Below, one piece after another: positions 32,368-39,916 of a DNA stretch of 39,916 nucleotides. The position numbers and the translations under genes were made by a program. The notes under the pieces are model-generated. The model made no database searches, was not told the DNA's origin, and saw only the letters and a list, made by a program, of their open reading frames with translations. The stretch's first letter is position 1, and every line of letters begins with the position of its first letter. Location: assembly GCA_910584495.1 (NCBI GenBank), contig CAJUAR010000022.1, forward strand, positions 1 to 39,916, in the 5' to 3' direction. Origin of the DNA: an uncultured Muribaculaceae bacterium (GTDB lineage Bacteria > Bacteroidota > Bacteroidia > Bacteroidales > Muribaculaceae).

Positions 32368-34388
32368 AAATTGAAACGACAGGCGGAGATAGGTTCCATT
32401 TTAATTGTTTTACCGGTGGGGAGGGTGACGGTGTGGGGCTTGCTGTCGCTGTTCACCACATACATCACTCGTTTTCCGTGGCGCGAAATCCATTCCGAAC
32501 CTTTCACCATATAGTCAGTGCCGAACACGGGCACGGTGTTGGTGGGATTGTCGCCTTCGGGCACGAATTCACGCACATATACGCCGCCGATAAACACATC
32601 GTGCTGTTTTTTGCGGAATTCGACAAGGTTCTTGAGAAACTGTGCTTCGTAGGCCGTTGCATCGTCGAGCCACAGCAGACGGGGGTCGACCCATCCGAGC
32701 TGCGAACCGTAGAGCAAACACTGCATGTTCTGGTAGCGGAAATCACCCTGGCGAACGTCGGAGTAGGGCGTGTAAGTATAGGCCGTGGTGAGCACGCGGT
32801 CGCTGTAGATCATGGGGTAGAGCGGCACGATGCGGCACGATGGCGTGTGGGGTGTGTTGACTGTCAGAAGTATGTCGAACACAGGTATATAGCACTCGGC
32901 ATTTTCTTCGGAGAAGATGATGTTGCCCGGCTTGAGGTGCTCGCGACGCATATCGTCGATAATGCCGCTGTAGCTGTCGTACCAGAACTCGCCACCGCCT
33001 TTAGGGTGGGGATGGTTCTCTGCATAACAGGGGTAGGGGGCAGCGGCGGCAATCTGGTCGATGTAGAGGCCGTTGGTCCCGAGCCGTTCCTGGATGGAAT
33101 CGGCAAGTTCGAGTAGCACCTGGCGCCATATGGGCGACGAGGGGCATGTCACGGTGTTGGGAACGATGGAAGTGGGGTAGATTTCGGTGTAGAGAGCACC
33201 GTCGGGACGGCGGCAGGAGGCCTCATAGCCACGACGCGGACGGTAGCTGTCGGCGGCGGGGTCCCAAAGGCGGCCGTTGATATAGGGCATGACCTGACAG
33301 TTGCGGTCGCGCACTTGCTTCACAATGCCGGCAAATTCGGGCTTGGCGGGGAAATAGTCGGGATAGTGACTGTCGTATAGATGGTTGTGCCAGAAGTACC
33401 AGTGGAAGGCTATGTTGTCGCCAAAATAGTCTATGGCACGGTTGACAGCTGTAATTGTGGTATCTCCGGTATATTTGGCGCGGAGCCACAAGTCCTTTTC
33501 AACAAGCCATTTGGGAATGTCACGCTCTGTCACCTTGGTTTTGCCCCACGTTGTGCTGTGGGCAAAGGGACGGTACCAGGCTTTTGCAGCTTCGGCCCAT
33601 CCTCCGGGATTATAGGCGCTTACGGTGGTCCATGGCAGGGTAAAGATGCCGTTTTTGTTCCAAGCCTCGCTCACCACGGTGCGGGTGTTGAAGTTGCTCT
33701 GGCCTTTGCGTTCGTCCAGCGTCATGAGCTTGCCGCATGCACGGTAGTCGCGCGGAGAATAGAAGAACGAGCCGTCGGCATCGTCGAGCATCATCATCTG
33801 CATCGAGGCCGACCACGAGGGATAGTTGGCCTCGTAGGTAGTGTCGGCGCGGAGTGCATACTCGTTGCCCCATCCGGCGGGAGTAATCACCTTGGCCTTA
33901 TCGGGCGACTTGACAGCGATTTGGGGAAATTTGATTTCGCTCACCTTCCATCCTTCGGGCAGTTCGGCGGTGATGTTCCACTGCAGCAGCGGCGAATCGT
34001 CGGGCAGGGCGACTGTCATGGTCACGGGATAGGGCTTGCCGTCGTATTGCAGACGCGTGTTCCAGCGGAAAGTGAGCACTTCCGCGCTGTCGGTGCGCGC
34101 TGCCGTACAGCCCCGATATACAGCCGTGGCCGGTGTCAGCTCCGGTGTTTCGCCCTGGGCTCCGAGGTAGGTAATGGTCCAGGGTGTGCGGTTGTTGCCC
34201 GGTGCAACGAGGTTGCGCGAGTTCAGGCTGCTCATCTCAAGGATGTCGAATGTCTTGCCTGTGCTGAAAGTAACCGAAGCAAGGTCGTTTTTGAGGGTGA
34301 CGCGCCCCTCGCCGTCTACGGCGGTCGAACGACCGCCGTAGACCGCCAGAGCTGCGGTAATCAGCGTGATTGTTAGTGTTTTACGCAT
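32364..34388 (-). CDS. DUF6259-like candidate glycoside hydrolase
   Basis: A 674-residue protein with a signal peptide (about 1-23). An N-terminal beta-sandwich (about 25-270; GRVTLKNDLASVTFSTG) is followed by a TIM-barrel-like domain (about 290-570). FHWYFWHNHLYDSHYPDYFPA, VMPYINGRLWDP and TNGLYIDQIAAA with a candidate nucleophile Asp, then NIIFSEENAECYI with candidate acid Glu residues, follow the pattern of retaining alpha-glycosidases related to GH31/GH36/GH101. A small C-terminal beta domain closes it. DUF6259 is the best family match I can offer. It is the first enzyme after SusD and so may define the backbone-cleaving or first step. An alpha-GalNAc- or alpha-Gal-type activity is an inference from the fold. 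Confidence 0.75.
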   Translation of the reverse strand: MRKTLTITLITAALAVYGGRSTAVDGEGRVTLKNDLASVTFSTGKTFDILEMSSLNSRNLVAPGNNRTPWTITYLGAQGETPELTPATAVYRGCTAARTDSAEVLTFRWNTRLQYDGKPYPVTMTVALPDDSPLLQWNITAELPEGWKVSEIKFPQIAVKSPDKAKVITPAGWGNEYALRADTTYEANYPSWSASMQMMMLDDADGSFFYSPRDYRACGKLMTLDERKGQSNFNTRTVVSEAWNKNGIFTLPWTTVSAYNPGGWAEAAKAWYRPFAHSTTWGKTKVTERDIPKWLVEKDLWLRAKYTGDTTITAVNRAIDYFGDNIAFHWYFWHNHLYDSHYPDYFPAKPEFAGIVKQVRDRNCQVMPYINGRLWDPAADSYRPRRGYEASCRRPDGALYTEIYPTSIVPNTVTCPSSPIWRQVLLELADSIQERLGTNGLYIDQIAAAAPYPCYAENHPHPKGGGEFWYDSYSGIIDDMRREHLKPGNIIFSEENAECYIPVFDILLTVNTPHTPSCRIVPLYPMIYSDRVLTTAYTYTPYSDVRQGDFRYQNMQCLLYGSQLGWVDPRLLWLDDATAYEAQFLKNLVEFRKKQHDVFIGGVYVREFVPEGDNPTNTVPVFGTDYMVKGSEWISRHGKRVMYVVNSDSKPHTVTLPTGKTIKMEPISACRFNL

Positions 34389-34426
34389 TAAAATTATGCA
34401 TTATGCATTCTTAATTCTTAATTGCA

Positions 34427-36193
34427 TCAATAGCCCGGAGGGTTGGAGAGGTTGGGGTTGCGGTCGAGGTCGGCACGCGGAATGGGCCACCACTGGAAAC
34501 GCTCGGCCCAGCAACGGTGGGCGTCGCGCATGGTATATTTGTCTTTTACAGCCTCGAACACAGGCACATCGTTGAGGTCGTGACGCGGTGTTGTGGTGAA
34601 TGTGGGCATATCGGCCTTGGTCAGACCCTCATAACCGATTTCGGCAATAGGCTGGCCGTAGGTGGGTTCGGCGTTGAGGATGTCGCCTATGCCCCAGCGG
34701 CGGAAGTCGGTGACGAGCACGCCTTCCATGGCAAGTTCCACTTTGCGCTCGCGGCGCACAATCTGCCGCATCTTGTCCTGGTTGCCTTTGCGGGCTTCGT
34801 CAAAGTCGGGCATGCCGGCGCGGTGGCGGACATCGTTAATGGCTTTGTAGACAGACTCATCCATTTCGCCAAGCTCGATTTTGGCTTCGGCATAGGTGAG
34901 ATAAGCCTCGGCGGCGCGCATCACAATGAGGTCGATGGTCGACTCGGCGAAACTCTCGGTGAGGTCCTCGTTGTATTTGTTCCACAGATAACCAACGCCC
35001 TGACGAGCAAAGGAATAACCGGTACCGGTAACATCAACGTTGCCTGCCGAATACCAGTTCTTCTTATTGCGGGGATTGGGGAACTGTCGGCTGTTCTGGT
35101 CGTAGACATTGAGCACACATTTGTTGTTGCCGTTGTTCCACACAAAGGTGTCGGCATGCATCAGAATGGTGTGGCGGAAACGCGGGTCGCGGTTCTTCTG
35201 CGGTTGTTTGGGGTCGAAGAGGGGCGATTCGTCTATGCGTTTGCCATCGGTGCACTCAAAGCACACGGCAAGCATGGTCGAGGGGAAGCGCACCGACGAG
35301 CCGCCGGCAGTGCGCGATGTGTGCCCGTAGCGTGTGCGGTGTGTGTGGCGCACACTTCCGTCGGCATAGCTGTACTCCCAAAGAATTTCTTTGCGCACGT
35401 CGCCCTTTGCCTGTCCGGCATGTGTGAAGAGGTCGCCGTAGTTGTTTGCAAGGCCGGTGTTATCCATCACCTGTTTGGCGGCATTGGCTGCAGTTTTGAA
35501 GTATTCGCTGCCTTTGTTTCCGAAGTTGTGGCTTCCGGCAAGGAGAGCCCAGCGAGCAATAAGATTCCACACCGCGCCGTTTCCTGTGCGGCCCAGCTGT
35601 TCTGGCTGCCAGGGCAGCACGCCGCTTTCGGCAATGGCTGTCAGCTCTTTGATCATTTGGTCGGCAATGATGGTCTTGTCGGTGCGTGGTTCGTGGTACT
35701 GTTCGGGAGTTACCGAGCGGGTGAAGAAAGGAATATCGCCGAAGGCCTGCACAAGGTTGTAGTAGGCATAGCCGCGCAGGAAGTAGGCCTCGGCCAGACG
35801 GCGCTTGTAGACATCGCTCATATCGTTGGGGTCGGTCTTCGCGCCCGTAATCACATTGTTGGCACGTGCCACTATGGCCCAATGTCCGGCCCAGTAGGTT
35901 GTTACATAGCTTTGGTCGGGCGTAAGTCCTGCGCCGGCACCGATGGTGTTGTTTTCTTCGGCCTGCAGCCCATATGGGCTGTAGACATCCTGCATGGCAA
36001 TTTGGGGTACGTCCCAGTTCTGGTTGTACTGGAGCAAGCGGTATACGCCCGTCACGCCGTCGCTCATGCCGGCATCAGACAGGTAGAAGCCGTCGGAGTC
36101 GTAAGCCGAGCTCTTTCTGTCGAGAAAATCGGAGCATGAGCTAAGTGCGAGTGCGGCAGCTCCGACAATTATGGTGTTGAATATTTTTTTCAT
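34427..36193 (-). CDS. susD: SusD-family glycan-binding outer-membrane lipoprotein
   Basis: A 588-residue lipoprotein with signal MKKIFNTIIVGAAALALSSC (lipobox LSSC, Cys20), then SDFLDRKSSAYDSDGFY, the classic SusD start. Helical TPR-type phrases follow (AEAYFLRGYAYYNLVQAFGDIPFFT, MRAAEAYLTYAEAKIELGE, INDVRHRAGMPDF, VRRERKVELAMEG) and the end DLDRNPNLSNPPGY is typical. SusD caps the SusC barrel and captures oligosaccharide at the surface. It follows SusC after 6 nt, so the two form the usual pair. The 38-nt gap to the next gene contains direct repeats of ATGCAT and TTAATTC. Confidence 0.96.
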   Translation of the reverse strand: MKKIFNTIIVGAAALALSSCSDFLDRKSSAYDSDGFYLSDAGMSDGVTGVYRLLQYNQNWDVPQIAMQDVYSPYGLQAEENNTIGAGAGLTPDQSYVTTYWAGHWAIVARANNVITGAKTDPNDMSDVYKRRLAEAYFLRGYAYYNLVQAFGDIPFFTRSVTPEQYHEPRTDKTIIADQMIKELTAIAESGVLPWQPEQLGRTGNGAVWNLIARWALLAGSHNFGNKGSEYFKTAANAAKQVMDNTGLANNYGDLFTHAGQAKGDVRKEILWEYSYADGSVRHTHRTRYGHTSRTAGGSSVRFPSTMLAVCFECTDGKRIDESPLFDPKQPQKNRDPRFRHTILMHADTFVWNNGNNKCVLNVYDQNSRQFPNPRNKKNWYSAGNVDVTGTGYSFARQGVGYLWNKYNEDLTESFAESTIDLIVMRAAEAYLTYAEAKIELGEMDESVYKAINDVRHRAGMPDFDEARKGNQDKMRQIVRRERKVELAMEGVLVTDFRRWGIGDILNAEPTYGQPIAEIGYEGLTKADMPTFTTTPRHDLNDVPVFEAVKDKYTMRDAHRCWAERFQWWPIPRADLDRNPNLSNPPGY

Positions 36194-36199
36194 AGCTGT

Positions 36200-39100
36200 T
36201 TAGAAATCGAGTTGGAGGCCTACGAGGAAGCTCTTGTTGAGGGGGTAGCATGTTGCACCGGCAGTCTGTTCGGGGTCGAAGCCTTTGTAGAAGTCGTCGG
36301 CGCGGAAGGTGAACAGGTTCTGGGCCGATGCATAGACGCGGAGGCGTTCAATCTGTGCCTTGCGGGTGATGGCACGAGGAATGGTGTAGCCCACCACCAG
36401 GTTCTTGATGCGGCAGTAGGCCGCGCTCTTGATCCAGAACGACGAGAACATGTTGTTTGAGCTGCTGCCGTTGGGGTCAATCATCAGCAGAGGATATTTG
36501 GCACCTTTATTGTCTTCGCTCCATGCGTCGAGCTGGTGCTCGTAGATGGTGGAGTTGCCCATCAGTGCGCGGGCGCCGCCGCCGGTATAGGCCACGTCTT
36601 TCTTGCCTACGCCCTGGAAGAAGATGCTGAAGTCGAAGTTATTCCAGTCGCCGCCCAGTGTCAGGCCATATTCGAAGTGGGGCACGGGGTCGCCGATTTT
36701 TGTGCGGTCGTTGCCGTCAATCACTCCGTCGGGCACACCGTCGGGCCCTGAGATGTCCTTAAATTTGATAAAGCCCGGTTTCACAACGCCACGGTCGCCG
36801 TAGACTGGTGACGCGTCGATTTCTTCCTGGCTCTGGAAAAGGCCCTCGGCCACATAGCCATAGTACTGACTATAGGCCATGCCTTCCTTGGTCCAGCGGT
36901 TGCCGCTCTTGAACTCGTTGCCGTAGAGGTTGAGCACCTTGTTGCGTACATCCGAAATGTTGAAGCGGGCATAGTAGTTGAGCTTGCCCACGCGGTCGTG
37001 CCAGTCAAGGGCAAATTCCCAGCCTACATTGCGCATTGATCCGGCATTCTCCCACGGGGCTTCGAGCGCCACGAACAAGGGTGTTTCGAATTTTTGCAGC
37101 ATGGCGGTGATTTTGCGCACATATACGTCGACTGTGCCCACCAGGCGGTTGTCGAGCATGCTCCAGTCCAGGCCGAAGTCGTACTGGTACGATTTTTCCC
37201 ATGTAATCAACGGGTTGGCAAGCTGCGTCTGCGCTGCACCGGTAGTAAATTCTTTGTCGAACCAGTAACCGAAGCTTTCGCCGGGAGAGATGGCGGCTGC
37301 ATAGGGGTAATATGAGTTGGTGAGTTCCTGGTTGCCCATCACACCCCACGAAGCGCGGAGCTTGAGGTTATTGAGCCAGCTGCGGGTGTTTTTCATAAAC
37401 GACTCCTCCGAAATGCGCCATCCTGCCGAGAACGAGGGAAAGAAATTCCAGCGTTGGTTGTTGAGAAAGCGCGATGTGCCGTCGTAGCGGCCGTTGGCCT
37501 CGAAGAGATAGCGGTCGTTGAATATGTAGTTCAAGCGGTATACCCACGACAGCATCGCCCAGTCCCAGCGGTAGGTGGAGTTGGTGGCCGTCGAAGCATC
37601 GCCGTGAACGAGGTCCTCGTAGCCGTCGTAATTAAATGTGTTGCGGGCACCTTCAAGACTGTTGTATTTTTTTTCCAGACTTTCGAAAACACCTGTCAGT
37701 TTAAGGTAGTGTTTCCGGGCTATTGTTTTCTCGTATGTGGCAATGACGTTGAACATGATAAAGTCCTGGCTGGAACGGCTTTCGCGGGCTGCGGCCACTT
37801 CGGGTTTGCGCTGTTTGAACACGCCGCTCTCGTATTGGTCGTAGCATGCTGCAAAGGTCTTTGTGCGGCCGTCGTCGCGCACCCAGCTCCAGCTTCCCAG
37901 AATGTCGAGGTCCTTGATGGGTGTGATGGTGATGCGTGCTTTGGCTTTGTACTGCGGGGCCCAGCTTTTCGACTGGCCGCCGGCGTTGATAGCCGCCACG
38001 GGGTTGTTGCCCTGCAGGCCGTAGCCCCAGGTGCCGTCGGCATTGATGCCCGAGTAGATGGGAGCGAAGGTCATGGCATAGCCTATGCTTTCGTTAGCAC
38101 CGCCTATAGGAGCAAGCACTTCGGCCTGGCGCACGCCCAGGTCCACACCCAGTTTCACCCATTTGTTCACCTTCATGTCGGCGTTGAGCTGTAGGCTTGA
38201 GCGTTGGAATTCGCTGTTGTTCACCATGCCTTCCTGCTTGTAGTAGCCGGCATTGGCGTAAATGTTGATGAATTCCGAACCGCCGCTCACGCCCACCGAG
38301 TAGTTCTGCACCATGGCGCTCTTTTTCATCACCAGGTCGCGCCAGTCGGTGTCGTAGAGGTTCATGTTGTCGGCACCCTCTGTTTTATATTTCTCGATGA
38401 TGTCGGTATATTGCGGAGCAACATCGTTGTTGACGTTGGCAATGTCGCAGGCTGTGAGGTAGGTGACGGCATCCACAGGGTCGGGCATTTCGGTGGGTTT
38501 GTTCCAGCCCACATAGCCGTTGAACGTCACTTTGGGCTTGCCCTGTGTGCCGCGTTTGGTGGTGACCAGAATCACACCGTTCGACGCGCGCGAACCATAT
38601 ATAGATGCCGAGGCTGCATCCTTAAGCACCGAAATCGATTCGATGGAGTTGAGGTCGATACGGTTCATGTTGCCCTCCACGCCGTCGATGAGCACAAGGG
38701 GCGAAGTGTTTGAGTTTATAGAGCCTTGGCCGCGTAGTTTCAGGTTCGCTTGGTCGCCACCGGGAGCACCGCTGCTCACAACTGCGCTAAGTCCCGGCAC
38801 CACGCCCTGCAGCGCCGACGAGCCGTTCGACACGTTGCTGCGGATAATCTGATCGGAGCTTACGCTCTGTACAGCTCCCGTAAGGTTGGCTTTCTTCTGT
38901 GTGCCGTAGCCAACAACCACAACGTCGTCGAGGGCGTTTGCGCTCGCTTTCATCTCTATGTCGTGCGTCGACGCTCCTGACACTTTGATTTTGACCGGCT
39001 CCATGCCCACGTAGGAAAACTCCAGCGTGCCGGGGGCTTTGAGTGTAATTGTGTATTTACCGTCGAAGTCGGTTATAACTCCGGTGCTGTTGTTGACTTC

Positions 39101-39262
39101 TTTCACCGACACGCCTATGAGAGGCTCGCCGGTCTCGTCAGTCACAGTACCGCTAACTTTGAATGGCGCTGCCGACACGGCGAATACCGAGAAGTGCAGC
39201 ACGAAAGCCAAAAGGACCGTTATCCACGTTGGCATAATGTGAGGTTTAGCAGTGTTGTTCAT
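36200..39262 (-). CDS. susC: SusC-family TonB-dependent oligosaccharide transporter
   Basis: A 1020-residue outer-membrane receptor. After a signal peptide (about residues 10-32; an alternative start is Met10) comes a CarboxypepD-regulatory-like domain (FKVSGTVTDETGEPLIGVSV through SYVGMEP). Then the TonB box region DDVVVVGYGTQKK, the plug with SIESISVLKDAASASIYGSRASNGVILVTTKRG-type signature split across about 205-240, and the 22-stranded barrel ending FLVGLQLDF. It imports oligosaccharides with energy from TonB. No N-terminal STN/secretin domain is present, so it is not expected to signal to an ECF sigma factor itself. It heads the locus, preceded by a promoter and about 85-nt leader. Confidence 0.97.
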   Translation of the reverse strand: MNNTAKPHIMPTWITVLLAFVLHFSVFAVSAAPFKVSGTVTDETGEPLIGVSVKEVNNSTGVITDFDGKYTITLKAPGTLEFSYVGMEPVKIKVSGASTHDIEMKASANALDDVVVVGYGTQKKANLTGAVQSVSSDQIIRSNVSNGSSALQGVVPGLSAVVSSGAPGGDQANLKLRGQGSINSNTSPLVLIDGVEGNMNRIDLNSIESISVLKDAASASIYGSRASNGVILVTTKRGTQGKPKVTFNGYVGWNKPTEMPDPVDAVTYLTACDIANVNNDVAPQYTDIIEKYKTEGADNMNLYDTDWRDLVMKKSAMVQNYSVGVSGGSEFINIYANAGYYKQEGMVNNSEFQRSSLQLNADMKVNKWVKLGVDLGVRQAEVLAPIGGANESIGYAMTFAPIYSGINADGTWGYGLQGNNPVAAINAGGQSKSWAPQYKAKARITITPIKDLDILGSWSWVRDDGRTKTFAACYDQYESGVFKQRKPEVAAARESRSSQDFIMFNVIATYEKTIARKHYLKLTGVFESLEKKYNSLEGARNTFNYDGYEDLVHGDASTATNSTYRWDWAMLSWVYRLNYIFNDRYLFEANGRYDGTSRFLNNQRWNFFPSFSAGWRISEESFMKNTRSWLNNLKLRASWGVMGNQELTNSYYPYAAAISPGESFGYWFDKEFTTGAAQTQLANPLITWEKSYQYDFGLDWSMLDNRLVGTVDVYVRKITAMLQKFETPLFVALEAPWENAGSMRNVGWEFALDWHDRVGKLNYYARFNISDVRNKVLNLYGNEFKSGNRWTKEGMAYSQYYGYVAEGLFQSQEEIDASPVYGDRGVVKPGFIKFKDISGPDGVPDGVIDGNDRTKIGDPVPHFEYGLTLGGDWNNFDFSIFFQGVGKKDVAYTGGGARALMGNSTIYEHQLDAWSEDNKGAKYPLLMIDPNGSSSNNMFSSFWIKSAAYCRIKNLVVGYTIPRAITRKAQIERLRVYASAQNLFTFRADDFYKGFDPEQTAGATCYPLNKSFLVGLQLDF

Positions 39263-39344
39263 TAATTTATAGATTTGTGATTGGATGCTTATGGTAGATA
39301 TGAGGTGGGGCTCTTCTTATTAAGTGATTTTTCACTCGGATTTT

Positions 39345-39500
39345 TCATGGGCCAAAGTTAGAAAAAATTTCGATATGTTTTCCGAAAATTTTATTATTTA
39401 ACACTTTCTCCTGTCCTATCTCTTCAAAGCCCTTCCGTCTGTGAGCATGCTGAAACGCGGCACGCTCCCCTCCGGGCTGACGTGAGCCAAAAGTAAACAT
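39345..39500 (-). CDS. Possible 51-residue small protein upstream of SusC
   Basis: An open frame from ATG 39500 to TGA 39345 encodes 51 residues, starting MFTFGSRQPGGERAAFQHAH and ending EIFSNFGP, basic and without a signal peptide. It overlaps the putative SusC -7 element, so it may be a chance frame over a promoter, or a decayed gene remnant. A TACTTTTG at 39488-39495 lies inside its start. No family recognised. Confidence 0.2.
   Translation of the reverse strand: MFTFGSRQPGGERAAFQHAHRRKGFEEIGQEKVLNNKIFGKHIEIFSNFGP
39353..39360 (-). promoter_or_regulatory. -7 element of the polysaccharide locus promoter
   Basis: On the - strand, TAACTTTG (39360-39353) matches the consensus, and transcription would start near 39347, about 85 nt before the SusC ATG. 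The -33 region has TTTTCGG instead of TTTG about 22 nt away, so the promoter looks weak alone and may need an activator. Confidence 0.5.
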
Positions 39501-39712
39501 ATTGAGCCCCCTTTAAAGAGTCGTAAAACGCATTATCGGCAGTTCGTAGCACCACAGCCTAACGTCTCCGACGTTGATTTAGTGATTTGGCTATACTCTT
39601 AACCCCATGTAGCCAACAAGTTGTCAACATGGGGTTAGCAACAGAAAAACCTTCTACGAAGGTTTGATCTAATATAATTTTGGCACACTGACTTATAAAT
39701 TGGTCTCACATG
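39501..39712. other. Non-coding stretch with three hairpins
   Basis: No supported gene. AACGT-CTCCG-ACGTT lies at 39571-39585. TAACCCCATGT (39600-39610) pairs with ACATGGGGTTA (39627-39637), with a smaller CAAC-AA-GTTG inside. AAACCTTC-TAC-GAAGGTTT spans 39647-39665 and is followed by T-rich sequence. The second is a likely terminator for a gene beyond the window or a structured RNA. Confidence 0.5.
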
Positions 39713-39762
39713 TTCAAGTTTCGCAAGCTTCACATGGAGGTTATGTTGCTAAAGCAACGGGT
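39713..39762 (-). repeat. Right copy of the 50-bp inverted repeat
   Basis: Inverted match to 1-50 with two differences. It contains AAGTTTCGCAAGCTT (39716-39730), the stem CTTCA-CA-TGGAG and GTTGCTAAAGCAAC. No gene is seen from here to the end of the window. Confidence 0.85.
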
Positions 39763-39867
39763 TATATCGCTTGCTGGAATCCTATAATTCCTTCATTCAA
39801 GCTAAAAACAATCTCGGAAATCTTCTCTAAATCTTTACACAAGTCAATTTCAAACACTCTCTAATTA

Positions 39868-39899
39868 AAGTTTCGCAAGCTTTAAGGCTTGCAAAACTT
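39868..39899. repeat. Hairpin related to the flanking inverted repeat
   Basis: AAGTTTCGCAAGC (39868-39880) pairs with GCTTGCAAAACTT (39887-39899) with one mismatch, loop TTTAAG. It carries a third copy of the 15-mer AAGTTTCGCAAGCTT, so the repeat family is present at least twice at this end. Confidence 0.7.
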
Positions 39900-39916
39900 A
39901 GGTTAAAGGGGTTAAA

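Noticed and set aside
34517..36139. 540-codon + strand frame opposite SusD, and other long antisense frames over GH3, SusC and the giant adhesin
   Set aside because: These are GC-rich antisense shadows without signals or domains, while the opposite strand encodes clear families.
20408..39262. ECF sigma/anti-sigma or hybrid two-component regulator for the locus
   Set aside because: None is present in the window and SusC lacks an STN signalling domain; the DUF6377 gene is the only nearby candidate.

Overview
The window looks like a gut Bacteroidales chromosome, most likely Muribaculaceae/S24-7 or a close relative. Evidence: a SusC/SusD pair, Mfa/FimB-type (type V) fimbrial subunits, DUF3575/DUF3868/DUF1573/DUF6377 proteins, lipobox and type IX-like C-terminal tails, and promoters of the Bacteroidota type (TTG, about 19-20 nt, TAnnTTTG). 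The genus is an inference. No tRNA, rRNA, CRISPR array, transposase or integrase was seen.

Region 1 (about 1-16311, + strand) is a fimbrial/adhesin locus. A promoter at 97-127 precedes a roughly 300-nt leader carrying a C9 tract. Then come a DUF3575 protein, a DUF3868/OmpA-like protein, a large fimbrillin lipoprotein, an Mfa2/FimB-like lipoprotein, two further fimbrial lipoproteins, a 2322-residue secreted protein with a type IX-like tail, and a small DUF1573 protein. The last five genes overlap by 1-4 nt. The fimbrillin is set apart by a terminator-like hairpin and A-rich leader upstream, and by a long palindromic element downstream. This suggests high fimbrillin output and low output of the tip and accessory genes.

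Region 2 (about 16312-20400) separates the two systems. It holds a palindromic repeat, a BASS-type transporter with a Crp/Fnr-like regulator, a convergent intergenic region with two terminators and an orphan promoter (possible small RNA), and a membrane-anchored DUF6377 regulator with its own promoter.

Region 3 (about 39360 down to 20349, - strand) is a polysaccharide utilization locus read leftwards: SusC, SusD, a DUF6259 candidate glycosidase, a NAGPA-type phosphodiester glycosidase, a secreted beta-rich protein, a GH3-SGNH esterase fusion, a DUF4855 protein, an unrecognised secreted protein, an endonuclease/exonuclease/phosphatase-fold enzyme, and a GH89 alpha-N-acetylglucosaminidase. It ends at a strong terminator. 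GH89 together with a phosphodiester alpha-GlcNAcase, a phosphodiesterase-fold enzyme and an esterase suggests a substrate rich in alpha-GlcNAc, possibly phosphodiester-linked and acylated. That substrate is a hypothesis.

The two systems are bracketed by a near-perfect 50-bp inverted repeat at 1-50 and 39713-39762. Three copies of a modular palindromic repeat lie between genes at 4717, 16311 and 22597.
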